A DNA stretch of 64,000 nt from Linyphia triangularis. Taxonomy: Eukaryota; Arthropoda; Arachnida; Araneae; Linyphiidae. How positions within the stretch are numbered: the first letter of the stretch is position 1; the number at the start of each line of letters is the position of its first letter. The stretch spans positions 39,791,348-39,855,347 of the forward strand of contig OZ021721.1 of assembly GCA_963978545.1 (NCBI GenBank), in the 5' to 3' direction. Positions 36,882 through 47,620 of this stretch are shown here, piece after piece. The notes below the pieces were generated by a model, which did no database searches, was not told the origin of the DNA, and saw nothing but the letters and a program-made list of their open reading frames with translations. A program made the position numbers and the translations under genes.

Positions 36882-36985
36882 TTTTTGAAAGTTGAGCTTT
36901 ACTTATAATCTCCGCGGGATACTTATATACACCCTAGGGTGATTATAATTAGAGTTAAACTTTCAAAAATCATGATTTTAAAAGC
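36882..36985. repeat. Short palindromic repeat, copy 2
   Basis: Left arm TTTTTGAAAGTTGAGCTTTA followed by CTTATAATC; right arm GATTATAATTAGAGTTAAAC then TTTCAAAAATCATGATTTT. They are imperfect reverse complements separated by a GC-richer centre including ACACCCTAGGGTG, itself a short palindrome. Extended similarity to 70-174 continues past the arm (GCTTTTxAAAxCATGATTTT). This is the same family as copy 1. Confidence 0.55.
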
Positions 36986-37401
36986 ATGAAATTTTTTATT
37001 TTGCCAAATAATGCTTTTCAAAACGCAAAGGTACGGCTTGCAAAAAAATAGTTTGAAATAGTTCTTTTTTATTTATGCCATTCCATTTCCGTCTTCTTCT
37101 AGAGTATGTACAAGTAAAATTTTATATCATTACGACCACTGTTTTTTTTTAACACATTTTTGAAAGTAGAACTTTTGTGTTTATGTTTTGTATATTATTA
37201 CTTAAATTATTACTCTTTATTTATAATTAGTAACTGCAATTATATTAGATCCGAAATTTTGTACAAAACTTGAGCTACTATGAGTTTTTAGGCAATATGT
37301 ATTTACGGAAGCATCTTAGACTTATTATATTCACATCAAAAATACATTATTAAGTGCTTTAATGATAAATACAACAATACAATCACACATTTTAACACGA
37401 A

Positions 37402-38964
37402 CAGTCTGTCTCAAAACTAGACACAAGCAAAAAATTGCAATTGTAAAAACAATATAGTAAATTCACAATGAAAGACAATCTCTTTTGTAGCATTTTATAT
37501 TTTTGGAAGTTATGCTGCTGAAAACTACCCGAATTCACAAATTACAATAAATTAAAAAAATTAAAATTGTAGTTTCTCATAACTATAAACGCATACACAG
37601 TTTTTGCATTTTATATAATACAGTAATTAATAGAAACTAATTAATATTAAATGGTACATCCCTTATTAAGAAAAACTTTATATACCCAATCTGGTAGGGA
37701 ACAAATTAATTTTTGCATGAATTATGGTGGTATATCAGAACATGCTTTCTCTATGACAGTTCTCTTGTCAGCTTTAGAGAAATAATATGCTTCACTTTTA
37801 CATTGTTTCCAAGTTAACATTCCCCACATATTTCCCACGAGGTTTAAGTCAGGGCTAAGTGATGGCCAATCTATAATATTTATTTATTTTTAAAGTAACC
37901 AAGCTTTTTTTGAGTATCAAGTAGAAACTTTTGCCCCGTCTTAAGGGGAAATCCAATTCAATCCTCTATACAAGTGTTGATTGCCCTCAGATTTTATCCT
38001 CCTACATAAAAATTTCAGACATGTCTGACCATTATATCCAAAACCTCATCAGATCATCACTGACCATCCACCTTATTGCCAGCTATAAATAATTCTCGGT
38101 TCCTTTCTTAAGTCATGTCAATAACATGCATATCCATCAGGCCCAACTACTTCTATTTTTTTTCCATCACTGAAAATAACTCATAGCCACTTTTCACTAT
38201 AAGATACAAGGCTTTTGACCCATTTCAACGTTCTTTTTTATGTCCTTCTTTCAAAAATGTTTTCGTGCCATTTTCTTAGAGGCAAAATTTTCAAGACTTT
38301 TAATTTTTCTATTCACAATATCTCTAGTATCTTTTAAATTGTAACAATTGAGGCAATTTATCTCAAACTCATATTTTGACACCAGTTTTATTTTACTTCG
38401 GTCTTCCAGATAGGGAGTTTTTCTCCATTTTCCAATATGTCTTTTCCTTCTATTAAATTTTGTTGGATGAAACTTTCTAAGTAATGCATTCGGATCTTTT
38501 CACGATCTTTTTAGTTTCTTTAGCTTACTTTCCATCTGCTTCTAATCTTAAAATTTGTATTACTACATCTTTAGAAATTACCATTGCGACTACTAATTTA
38601 AAAACTTTTTACAGAAAAAAAAATATCAAAATACAGCAAATAAAAGTAACATAAAGACAAACGATATTATGTTAAAATGTTAAATTAACAGATATTGACA
38701 TAAAAAAGCTATCAAAATTTTCGTACGGTGGTAAATGAATCGTATTTAACATGTGGAATAAAAATGTCTCGATAGTTATGAGATACTAAATTTAAATTTT
38801 TTCATTTTAAATATTGTAATCTTAATTTTTTTGCTAACTGTTTGCAGTAAGACCTTTATAAATATAAAATTCTATAATACAGATTGTTTTTCATTGTTGA
38901 ATTTACTATATTGCTTTTCCAATTGCAATTTTTTTGCATGTACCTATAGTATTGAGACTGACTG
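37402..38964 (-). mobile_element. Tc1-like element with ~190-bp TIRs
   Basis: The left TIR begins CAGTCTGTCTCAAAACTAGA at 37402. The reverse complement of the right end reads CAGTCAGTCTCAATACTATA from 38964, followed by TA at 38965. Homology between the arms continues inward through GCAATATAGTAAATTCAACA, ATTTTATATTTxT and CTCATAACTAT, giving TIRs of about 188 bp (37402-37589) and 194 bp (38771-38964). The interior holds a transposase pseudogene on the minus strand. The total of 1.56 kb is normal for Tc1 elements; the TIRs are long. The left flanking TA is not evident (AA). Confidence 0.85.
37680..38590 (-). pseudogene. Tc1-like transposase, full-length but inactivated
   Basis: The minus-strand start MVISKDVVIQILRLEADGK is at about 38590, followed by a stop. 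Scattered frames then show the transposase pattern: VIFSDGKK (first catalytic Asp in the family's FSDEKK motif, with Glu changed to Gly) followed by VVGPDGYACY, later WPSLSPDLNLVGNMWG (third catalytic motif), with Gly in place of the usual Glu of IENLWG. In total there are many stops and several frameshifts, and at least one substituted catalytic position. Length from start to the C-terminal region fits a complete ~300-codon gene. The element is a fossil that could only have moved with help from a related active copy. Confidence 0.85.
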
Positions 38965-39236
38965 TAAGTAAAAGAATATAATACCATCATTACAAAATAT
39001 CAAACCTTTCAAATAGTTGATCTTTAATAGTAGATATGATCCCTAAAATCAATGTTCACTATGCACTATATTTCAGACTTAGCATGAGATTCTTGACGAT
39101 ATCTGATGGTAAAACTATCCATCACTCATTTGGAATTGTTTTCAATTAATGAAAAGTTCTCAATGTGATGAATCTCTCTGCAAGGCATCTACGTGTTTTG
39201 CACAATTGCAATTCTGTTACAATTAACGATGCACTC
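38965..39236. other. Short spacer between two elements
   Basis: No feature found. ATGCACTC (39229-39236) directly precedes the foldback element; ATGATACA follows it at 43171. The match is too weak to call a target duplication. Confidence 0.5.
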
Positions 39237-39599
39237 TAGGGGGGAGTGAAAAAATGAAATTTAAGAAATATATAACGCCTATATGTGGAAAAGTTGTCTC
39301 TTACAAAGCCTATTTACCATATAAAATTTCAGCTAAAACAAATAATATCTTTGTCTGCCAAAATAACTTTAAATTTTAACTTTTTAGCTAAATTTTTTCA
39401 CCAATCTGCCCAAAACGGAATGATAAAACATAATCTTCTCATTTAAAACTACGAATGGTTGAAATTAAACTTTAGAAGAAATAAATAATCAATGAATATT
39501 TGAATGATCTTGGAAATCACGGGATGGCCTTCAAATGTGCATTGCTAACGCCCATGCACTTCTGACTCTGGCTAATGTTTTATCTCCGTCACTACTACC

Positions 39600-40217
39600 A
39601 ACTGCGTTGTTTGTTCAAGTTGGTTGTCTTTGTAGAGTATTCTATTTAGTTTGTGTAATGTGAATGCCATACTTTTTTTCATGTTCACTGTTGCGTGTTC
39701 CCATTTAATAAAAGATGTTAAATGCTTATGTGAAAACAGTTCACTTCCTATTGTATCGGATCAACAAATAAAACATAAGGTAAAAAATACCATAAACAAA
39801 TATCGTAGTATTAAGAAACCTTTAAAAAGAGAAGGTGTAATAATTTAAAAAAAATAAAATGTTGTGTCTTATAAAAAATCAGCGTAGGAAAATCTGTTTG
39901 ACACTTCATCATTTAAATGAAAGGACTTTCTAATCTGTAATTACAAAATTGAAGTATATGTAGCTGAAAGAGCTTTTTTTATGGATCAAAGAACATTCCG
40001 TTGAATGGCAATTTGAAATGTTGATATAAAAGCAAGCAAAATGATTGAAAAGAGTTTGAAACTGAAAGAAAAAGCAGCATAATGAATTAAAAATGTTCAA
40101 AGGCGAGATATTGTGGAAAATACAAGTAATAGACTTTCTAATTCCGATATGAGATTGATTTCGTAATCTTCAAATTCTTCAAATGGAAATGAATATACCT
40201 TTTTTGAATATAAACAA
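39600..40217 (+). pseudogene. Transposon-associated protein, N-terminal part, copy A first segment
   Basis: The open segment 39651-39848 reads HLIKDVKCLCENSSLPIVSD and KNTINKYRSIKKPLKREG. A more decayed stretch follows, with EVYVAERAFFMDQRTFR (about 39950-40005) and, in a further frame, SNGNEYTFFEYK just before the insertion point. I recall this arrangement (a Lys-rich coiled N-terminal segment, then an E-x-x-FL-DQRT motif) from an uncharacterised protein family multiplied by transposition in arthropods and hydra; that match is from memory and not checked. Several frameshifts and stops make it non-functional. Copy B (42047-42760, minus) is the inverted counterpart. Confidence 0.6.
40210..40217 (+). 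repeat. 8-bp target site duplication, left copy
   Basis: ATAAACAA directly before the inserted foldback. The right copy is ATGAACAA at 41704-41711, one mismatch. The uninterrupted copy B has the site once, in GAATATAAACAACTTGAAAT (minus strand, about 42193-42212). An 8-bp duplication is the signature of hAT-superfamily transposition. Confidence 0.85.
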
Positions 40218-40239
40218 TAGGCCGGGCCTAAACAGTCGA

Positions 40240-41078
40240 AGTATCTTGGATCCTTTAACGGTAGTGCGGAAAAGTTGTGAACTCTCATTATTAAAAAGTG
40301 TGTGAAATCTTAAAACTCTGAATTGATATATTCTGTGGCCTCAAGGGGTCGAAAATTGTGAAAATTGGGTAGAAATACTTAAAATTCAAAAATTAATAAA
40401 TAATCACATATTTCGATGATCATTTTGCAGTAATGCTTAAAAGTTATTGTGCAACAATACATATAAAGATTTTTAGAATTATACGTTAATATCTTCTATC
40501 GCCTAGAGGGCACCTAATTTGGAAATTAAAGGCATTTTTTAAAACACATTACACTTTTCTCATTGTAATGCGAAAATAAACTTTATTCCATCTTTCAGGC
40601 ATACAAATTACAAAAGCATGATAGATTGTAATCTCTTTTGGACTGTTTTTCTGTTTTTTTTTTTAATAAAAATATTCTAGCATGTGGTTTCTGGATTATA
40701 AGGTTACTCCATCTATTCTGCGGTATAACTGCTTTTCCGGAGGCTTCAGTGTTTAGCTTTACAATTTTATCTACTGCTTGTGTGTGTGTGTGAAGGATAT
40801 TTTATAAAATCCTAGGCGTCCATTGGCACACAGTCCTATATCATCTTCAAATGTTCATTAAAACTGATCTCTCAGAGAAATAGATGTAATGTTACATAAC
40901 AAGTTTGCAAGTTCTTGAGATCTGTGTAGTTTGTATATCCAAGGTTAACAGTAGGAATAGTGAATATGCGAACACAATTTTCACCTGGGCCATTTTCCCT
41001 TGCTTTTGCTTTGATAATCAGTATAGCTGTAAGGGTCCTAATATGGTTCCTCTCATCAGTTAAAATGAACATAAGCAA
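40240..41078 (-). pseudogene. Transposon-associated protein, C-terminal part, left-arm copy
   Basis: On the minus strand 41078-40872 is open and reads FILTDERNHIRTLTAILIIK and later RIFTIPTVNLGYTNYTDLKN. After a stop, other frames continue with HTHTQAVDKIVKLNTEAS (about 40790-40740). The LTDERxHIR, FTIPxxN and HTQAVxxxVKLxTEAS blocks match, from memory, the C-terminal end of the same uncharacterised transposon-borne family whose N-terminus lies in the surrounding foldback. The rest, down to the TAGGCC end, looks like 3' non-coding sequence. Stops and frameshifts make it a relic. A (TG)n run sits at the HTHTQ codons. Confidence 0.6.
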
Positions 41079-41094
41079 TACTTATGTCCATTGG

Positions 41095-41461
41095 CTAGGA
41101 TTTTATTAGATATCCTTCACGCACACAAGCTGTTGTACACATTGTAAAACTAAACACTGAAGCCTCCAGAAAAACAGTTGGACAGCAGAATAGGAATGCA
41201 GCAACCCTAGAATCCAGAAATCACATGCTAAAATTTTTAGTAAAAAAAAGCAAGAAAAACAGTCAAAAAAAGATTATAATCATTAAGGCTTTTGTAATTT
41301 GTAAGTCTGAAAGTTGGAATAAAATTTGTTTTCGTATACAATGTGGAAAGTGTAATGTATTTTTATTTAAAAAAATTGTCTTTAATTTTCAAAATTCGGA
41401 GCCTTTGAGGCGGCAGAAGATATTGACGTATAATTATAAAATTGTTTACAAGGGTTGTTGA
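41095..41461 (+). pseudogene. Transposon-associated protein, C-terminal part, right-arm copy
   Basis: Read on the plus strand: YPSRTQAVVHIVKLNTEASR (about 41106-41165), then NAATLESRNHMLKF and a Lys-rich tail open to 41461. It is the inverted counterpart of 40816-40450. It begins where the arm begins, so the upstream LTDER block present on the minus strand in the spacer has no partner on this side. Confidence 0.6.
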
Positions 41462-41703
41462 TAAAAAAAATAATAACTTTTAAGCATTACCACAAAATGA
41501 TCAACGAAACCTGTGATTATTTATAAATTTTTGAATTTTAAGCATTTCTTGTCCAATTTTCAAAACTTTCGACCCATTGAGGCGATAGAAGATATCATTT
41601 CAGAGTTTTAAGATTTTACACACTTTATAATATTGAGAGTCCACAACTTTTCCGCACTACCACTAAAAGATCCAAGATACTTCGACTTTTTCGGCCCGGC
41701 CTA

Positions 41704-42011
41704 ATGAACAACATGAAATAAAAAAGACAATTATAAGTTAAGATTCCTTTTCAGTTTCGCAAATGAGAACTAAACTTCCAAATGTAGCACATGCTTGTGA
41801 TAGAACTGGTGTGTCAGATAGCCAAGCGTCAATTCTTTTAAATGCTGCTTTACACGATATGGAAATAATTACCAAAGAAGGATCTTCTAAAGTTGTCGAT
41901 CGTAGCAAAACCAGAGAGGAAAGAATAAAAAACCGTATTGACTGGAAGAGGAAAAACACTCTTTATCAGAATATGCCATATGCTTTGACTGTCAAAAGTA
42001 CCAAACTTTAA
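41704..42011 (+). pseudogene. Transposon-associated protein, copy A second segment
   Basis: It resumes the N-terminal gene after the insertion. From 41763 to a stop at 42009-42011 the frame is open: MRTKLPNVAHACDRTGVSDS, then LNAALHDMEIITKEGSSKVV, RSKTREERIKNR and a tail. A stop precedes the ATG. The same RTKLPNVA-DRTxVSD-NAALxDM segment occurs inverted at about 42047-42150. From about 41863 the sequence is private to copy A, so the inverted duplication ends there. Confidence 0.65.
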
Positions 42012-42017
42012 TTCAAA

Positions 42018-42760
42018 TTAAAGAAGGAAAAGAACCTTCATATCGTTCAAAGCAGCATTTATAAGAATTGACGCTGATCTATCGGACACATCAGTTCTGT
42101 CATTAGCCTGTGCTACATTTGGAAGCTTAGTTCTCATTTGCGAAGATGAAGAGGAATGTTGACTTATAACTGCCTTTTTCATTTCAAGTTGTTTATATTC
42201 AAAAACAGTATCTTCATTTTCATTTGAAAAATTTAAAGATTCCAAAATCTGTCTCATCAAAACTAAACAGTCTATTACCTGTATTTTCCCCAATATCTTG
42301 CATTCGAGCATTTTTAATTCGTTCTGCTGCTTTTTCCTTCCTTTTCTATCATTTTGCTTGCTTTTATATCAACATTTCAAATTATCATTCTATGAAATGT
42401 TCTTTAATCCGTAAAATCCGTAAATCAGTCCTTTAATCAGTTTCAGTTACAGATACTTTAATTTTGAAATTACACATAAGAAATTCCTTCGATTTACATA
42501 ATGAAGTATCAAACAGATTTTCCTCAGCTGATTTTTTAAAAGACGCAACATTTTTCGAATTTTTTTAATAGGCCTTCTCTTTTTAAAGATTTCTTAATAC
42601 TACGATATTTGTTTATGGTATTTTTTACCTTATGTTTTATTTGTTGATCCGATACAATTGGAAGTGAACTGTTTTCACATAAGCATTTAACATCTTTTAT
42701 TAAATGGGAACACGCAACAGTAAACATGAAAAAAGTATGGCATTCACATTACACAAACTA
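42018..42760 (-). pseudogene. Transposon-associated protein, N-terminal part, copy B (uninterrupted)
   Basis: Minus strand: MFTVACSHLIKDVKCLCENS from 42727, then KNTINKYRSIKKSLKREG. After a decayed stretch the frame 42311-42018 is open: FSNENEDTVFEYKQLEMKKA, a Ser run, then MRTKLPNVAQANDRTDVSDR and INAALNDM. It shows the site where copy A was invaded (EYKQLEMKK) without the insertion. The order of blocks equals copy A: N-terminal helix-rich part, then the RTKLPN segment. Stops and frameshifts between the blocks make it a pseudogene. Confidence 0.65.
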
Positions 42761-45700
42761 AATAGAACGCTCTACAAAGACAACCAACTCGAACAAAGAA
42801 CGTAGTTGGTAGATGTGACGAAGAGAAAACATTAGAAAGAGACAGAAGAGCATGATCGTTAGCAATGCACGTTTGAAGGCCATCCCACGATTTCAAGGTC
42901 ATTTAAATAATCATTGATTATTTATTTCATCTGAAGTTTAATTTCAACCTTTCGTAGTTTCAAATGAAAGATATTATAGTTTATAATTACGTTTTGGCCT
43001 GTTTGGTGTGAAATTGGGCTAAAAAGTTAAAATGTAAAGTTATTTTGGCAGCCAAAGATATTATTTGATTTAACTGAAATTTTTTATGATAAATAGGCTT
43101 TGTAGGAGACAACTTTTCCACACATAGGCGTTATATATTTCTTACTTTTCGTTTTTTCCACTCCACCCTAATGATACACTTTTCTATAAAAAGTTAAAAA
43201 CTAGCTAGAAAGTTTCTTATCAAGTTCTTAAATGATATTGCAAATACTAAAAATGAGAAATGAATAATTTTTAAAGATATTTATAAATGTATTAATTTAT
43301 AAGTGATTTGTACATTATTAGTCATTGATATTAACCATTTTAAAATAAAATGTTCATTGTTTTGTCTTTTAAATTCGAGTGTTCCGTATTATTTATTATC
43401 GATTGGAAAAATATTTTAACTGTTAATATAGCTGTACTGAAATGGTTTCTTGGTAAGCTGAAAGATTCGGTGATTTTAATTATGAGGAGAAGAATTTATA
43501 AATTAATAAATTTTTGTAATTTTTTATGAATTGCGTTTTGCCACATTTTTACTTGCATTCATAAAATATTTGTATCGTTTAAAATTTGTAAGGAATTAAA
43601 TTTGTATAGTATCTTTTACCATCATTTTATAATTGTTAGGGGATCCGATGCAGTTGAAAAGTAACATAAATAATATGGTTTAGTCACTTTCTCATTTGAA
43701 GTTTTTACATCCACTTTTTCTTTTTATATCCATAAAATCCTTATACCACTTCGAAAAAGATCAATATTCATCTCAGCTGCGACCCGAGAGCAATTGTCAT
43801 GGAAATTCTTTGAAGGTTCGTGAAATAACCTATTCACCGCAGAAGTTTCCGTATCTGTACATATCACTCTCGAAAACCGCTCTCAGTTATGTCGGTTAAA
43901 AAACGTACATTCAGAATACTGATGCGGATAAAATACAAGTTTCAAGCGTTTATATAAAGTTTCTGATTTTATGTTGTTGGTAAAGTTTTACTTATTTTTT
44001 TTTCTTAAATTTAAGTGATGATTTATGTTTAAGATATAAGAGATTTAATCTTAGCAAATATTTTAAAATTAATTTGGGATTAAAAATAATAACTTTATAA
44101 CAATATAAGATAAGAGACTAACTTTTAAATTACATTTTTTTTTTACAGTTATCGCTGATAAGCAATGAAATTCAAATTTTGCTTTCTAACATTATTTATC
44201 TCACTTTTGTCGAAAATATCAAAATGTTCAAAATCCAATTACTTGAGAGAAAAAAAAAACATATTATGAAATCAATCAAGTAATTTTATTATCTATTACA
44301 TATATTAGTAGTTTTTAGCTTTAATTTTATTTTAAAAGTTCACATTTTATTGCATTTAAACATGCCTTCGTAAAATAACCATTTGATGCATTATATTAAT
44401 TCTAAGTTATTCAAAATATTTTTTACTAATGGTTTAGTAAAGAATTTAAAAGTGCTTCATCTCAGTCATTTGTAAAAATGACTGATTATGACTGAATCCC
44501 AATTAAATTATTATATAATATTTTTTTTGTAAACATCTTTTATATAGTTAAAAGCATTTCAAAACATAACAGGTTAATTTCATTTTAAAAATTATGAGTG
44601 TTTCCTTTCTCATGATTTAACAAAACTATAAGTCAAACTAAAATATATTTATAATATTAAATACATTATTAAAATACATTAAAATTTTTAATAAAAGTGG
44701 GTTTTTTTGTTGTTGAAAGAAATTGGAAGGTTTTGTATTTCATCGTGTCTTATTGCTTTCTCTTCTACTTGATTTATTGCTCCTCAGGGAAACTCTGAAC
44801 CGATCTGATGGATTTTCTCCCAGTGCTCGCAGTGGACTTTGGTCAATCCGAAACCATGTGGATCATCTATTTTTTCTTCTTTTAGAGCTATTGTTTCTTT
44901 GCTGTCAATGAAATTCTCGTCAGATTGAACCAAAAGAAAAAACGAGATGAAGTCTGAGCTAAGATAGAAGAATGGAAAGATTTGATTGCGTAGAAGCTTT
45001 TCTACTTTTATCAATTGATGTGTAGTCATTCGTTAACATCCTTGAGGATAAGTGGATGAACTTAAATCTAAAAATAAAACTTTATGTTATTAAATATGAT
45101 ATTGAAACTTCTACAGTCATTATTCCATGTAGTTGTTTGATATCAAACAGCTATTTGACTTTTGTGTCTTTTTTCGGTTGAATATTTTTTTTTGTAGTAG
45201 TAGCTTATATGGTTTTATTTGTTGCGGATTAATTTCTAATACGGAATATGATGGTATTTTTAAAGAAATATTTCAAAATAAATATTACCCATAATTTGAT
45301 AATTAAAATCTTTATCAACTCAGTTAATACATTAAAAAAGAATGCACAAGTCGTATTAGAGTTTTAGTAGAATGTCAATCTACGCTTAAGGAAAAAAGTT
45401 TATTAAGTTAGTTAATTAGTGGTTTTTAAATGATTTTTTATAGAAAACGGAATATGAATGAGCTCTAATTTAAATTATTTTACAAATTAAACATTTATTT
45501 AATTAGTTCATATGAACTATAGAATAAATATTAGTGATTATTAATTTTACAAAAAACTGCTAACCAGATTTCATATTATAAACTATATTTTTTTTAGCAT
45601 CCTCATAAACAATTTATGAATTCATCTTAATGTTTTTAACAAAACAGCACGACCACTAATTTTGTATTTCGGACATAAATTACGTCGCGGCAATAAATTA

Positions 45701-45839
45701 TATTACTTTAACTAAGAAAAACAGACAAGAAATTTTGTTTCCCAATAATACGATTGCTCATTCATTATTGTAACCATTAATTAAAATTTTATTTACACTG
45801 CCCTCAATGATGTATTTTTAGTGAGCAGACTTAATACCT

Positions 45840-46170
45840 TGTTTCAAACCCCATTGAATATTTAATGGCGAAAGGAGATATTTTTTCTGCCACTCTTTCT
45901 TTTCACGGTCTAGGCGAGGCATCAAGTTTTATTGCTAAGTTCTGCAGGACATTTACTTTCGGAATATCAAGATACGGTTGGCTTGCTTTGAGCAGGTCAT
46001 TCCGAAACCAATCATTGCGCCCCTGTAACGGCTCCCCTCTTCAAATAGCACCTGCGCCCCCTCGCTGTCTTTATTTCCCTCATTTCCCTCGAATTTCTTC
46101 TTTCTTATCTTAAAGTTTCCTCTTTCGCCACACTCGACAAGAAACACACTTCATTTTACCTTTCTTATTT
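45840..46170. promoter_or_regulatory. Higher-complexity island, candidate regulatory DNA
   Basis: Contrast in base composition is the only evidence: pyrimidine-rich with GC-containing words in a strongly AT-rich background, no repeat partner in the window and no coding signature. Could equally be an unrecognised old transposon fragment. Confidence 0.15.
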
Positions 46171-47189
46171 AACTTAGGAAGGTAGCGCTACAAAACAAAA
46201 CGCGGTCATTAAAACTGAAAACTTTCCTAGCACTTTTTTTCTGAGTTGAGAAAAGTCAATGTGTGTGTTAGAGGTCAATTTTATTAAGAATTGAAAATTA
46301 GTATACCTTTAAAATAGTTTTGTGTGCTAAATTATTCTTGTTCAGTAGAAAATAAACATAATTTGTTTTACTTTGAATGTTTAATTTAGGAAGGAATCGA
46401 TGGACACTATTTTTTAATTTTAAATATGAAGAGGCTTCTCAAAAATTAGAAGTACAAGGTGGGAATGTAAATTAGTCGCAATTTATAAGTTAAAGCTTGC
46501 GAAAATTCCCATACAATCTTTTATAACATGAGTTTGAAGTTATGAGAATGTGAGATGGAAAACTCATTTCAATCACAGGTATATATGAAAATGAATAGTT
46601 ATACATGTGTATGGATGATGTTATGTAGCATTCAAATTAAATTTTATTCGATACTTTTATTGATAAAATAGAGGCTTAATGGATTATTTTGTGAATATGT
46701 AATACAATGTTAAACAATGTGATGCGATATGATACCATACAACACAATACAATACAAATCTTCAAATACAATCGTTTGCAATTGCGCTCTTGTTCTCTAT
46801 AAATAAAACATCAAAGCACACTCTTTAGTGTATATGTGTATGAGCAAAGAGGCATAATCACTTGCAAAGTTATTTCTTTAATACTTCAGTTTAAAAATTA
46901 TCGAAACGTTATTTTATTTACAGTGAAGTTCTTTTTTTTTAACTTTATAAATTAGTTAATGTTTATTTTATATACTTTTCTTTAGATAGGCCACTAAGAA
47001 TACAATTAAGCTATATAACTATCACCAAAGAAGGTTTAAAAGTAAAAAAAAAATAACATTTGTTCCCATACAAATAATATCCTATCAACTTTTTCTGTAT
47101 CACTTCTAAGACTTGCATATACTTTCAACCTAACTTTAACAGTAACTTGATCCGGCTATTTGGTACCATATCATTGAAGTACAATTCCA

Positions 47190-47620
47190 GAAATCTTTTT
47201 TTATTCTTCCGCTACCATTCGTTGTAAAAAATCAATCCATTTCTTCGCTCTTTTCTTAGAGCATCAATAAATCAAAGAAATGACCAGGGCAAGAAGACGA
47301 GAATAGCCGATAAGACGAATCTATGATTATTCTCGCTCCGCTTTCTTCCTTCGCCTTAAATCCGATAAGTTATAAATTAATCACAGGTTTTTAGCCTTTG
47401 TTTTTCTCTTGAATATTTATCACTCTCACTGTTGTCATTGATTTTCTTATTTTTCTCAAGGGACCATTTATGAAGTTTCCGCATGAATAATTTTAAATAA
47501 GAATCAAGTGAATTAAATGCGACAACATTTCTGCCCTGTTTGAAGAATATGAATAGGTCGGGTCGATTAAGTTATCTTTTTATTAATATGTTGAGTGTGT
47601 CATTGATTCATTGATATTAC
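47190..47620. promoter_or_regulatory. Higher-complexity island, candidate regulatory DNA
   Basis: Has several GATAAG/TTATC-like words (CCGATAAGACG, CCGATAAGTTATAAATTAATC, GTTATCTTTTTATTAAT) and homeodomain-like TAAT sites, and lacks coding signature. These short words are common in AT-rich DNA, so the regulatory reading is speculative. Confidence 0.15.

Larger units (their letters stand above)
40218..41703. mobile_element. Inserted foldback: two inverted 3' halves, hAT-like ends
   Basis: A 1486-bp insertion with ends TAGGCCGGGCCTAAACAGTC on the left and its reverse complement on the right (terminal GGCCTA at 41698-41703). Arms of about 600 bp (40218-40816 and 41095-41703) are inverted copies. 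An 8-bp target duplication flanks it. Each arm carries the C-terminal coding end of a transposon-associated protein, pointing outward. The centre (40819-41094) has further coding continuous with the left arm only. A 9-bp direct repeat GTCCATTGG (40819-40827 and 41086-41094) marks both edges of the spacer. It encodes no complete protein, so it must have moved with enzyme supplied elsewhere. Confidence 0.85.
39237..43170. mobile_element. Composite foldback: two inverted 5' halves of one transposon gene
   Basis: The left end reads TAGGGGGGAGTGAAAAAATG. The right end, reverse complemented from 43170, reads TAGGGTGGAGTGGAAAAAAC. Homology then continues for over 1.1 kb (AAGAAATATATAACGCC, GTGGAAAAGTTGTCTC and so on). 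The arms are copy A (39237-40217 plus 41704 to about 41862) and copy B (43170 down to about 42047). Both encode the N-terminal part of the same protein in convergent orientation, around a short spacer (41863-42046). Copy A is split by a second foldback (40218-41703). Removing it leaves about 2.45 kb. Both ends are thus the same (5') end of the parent element, not a normal 5'/3' pair. The TAGGG ends fit a hAT-type element. Confidence 0.82.
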
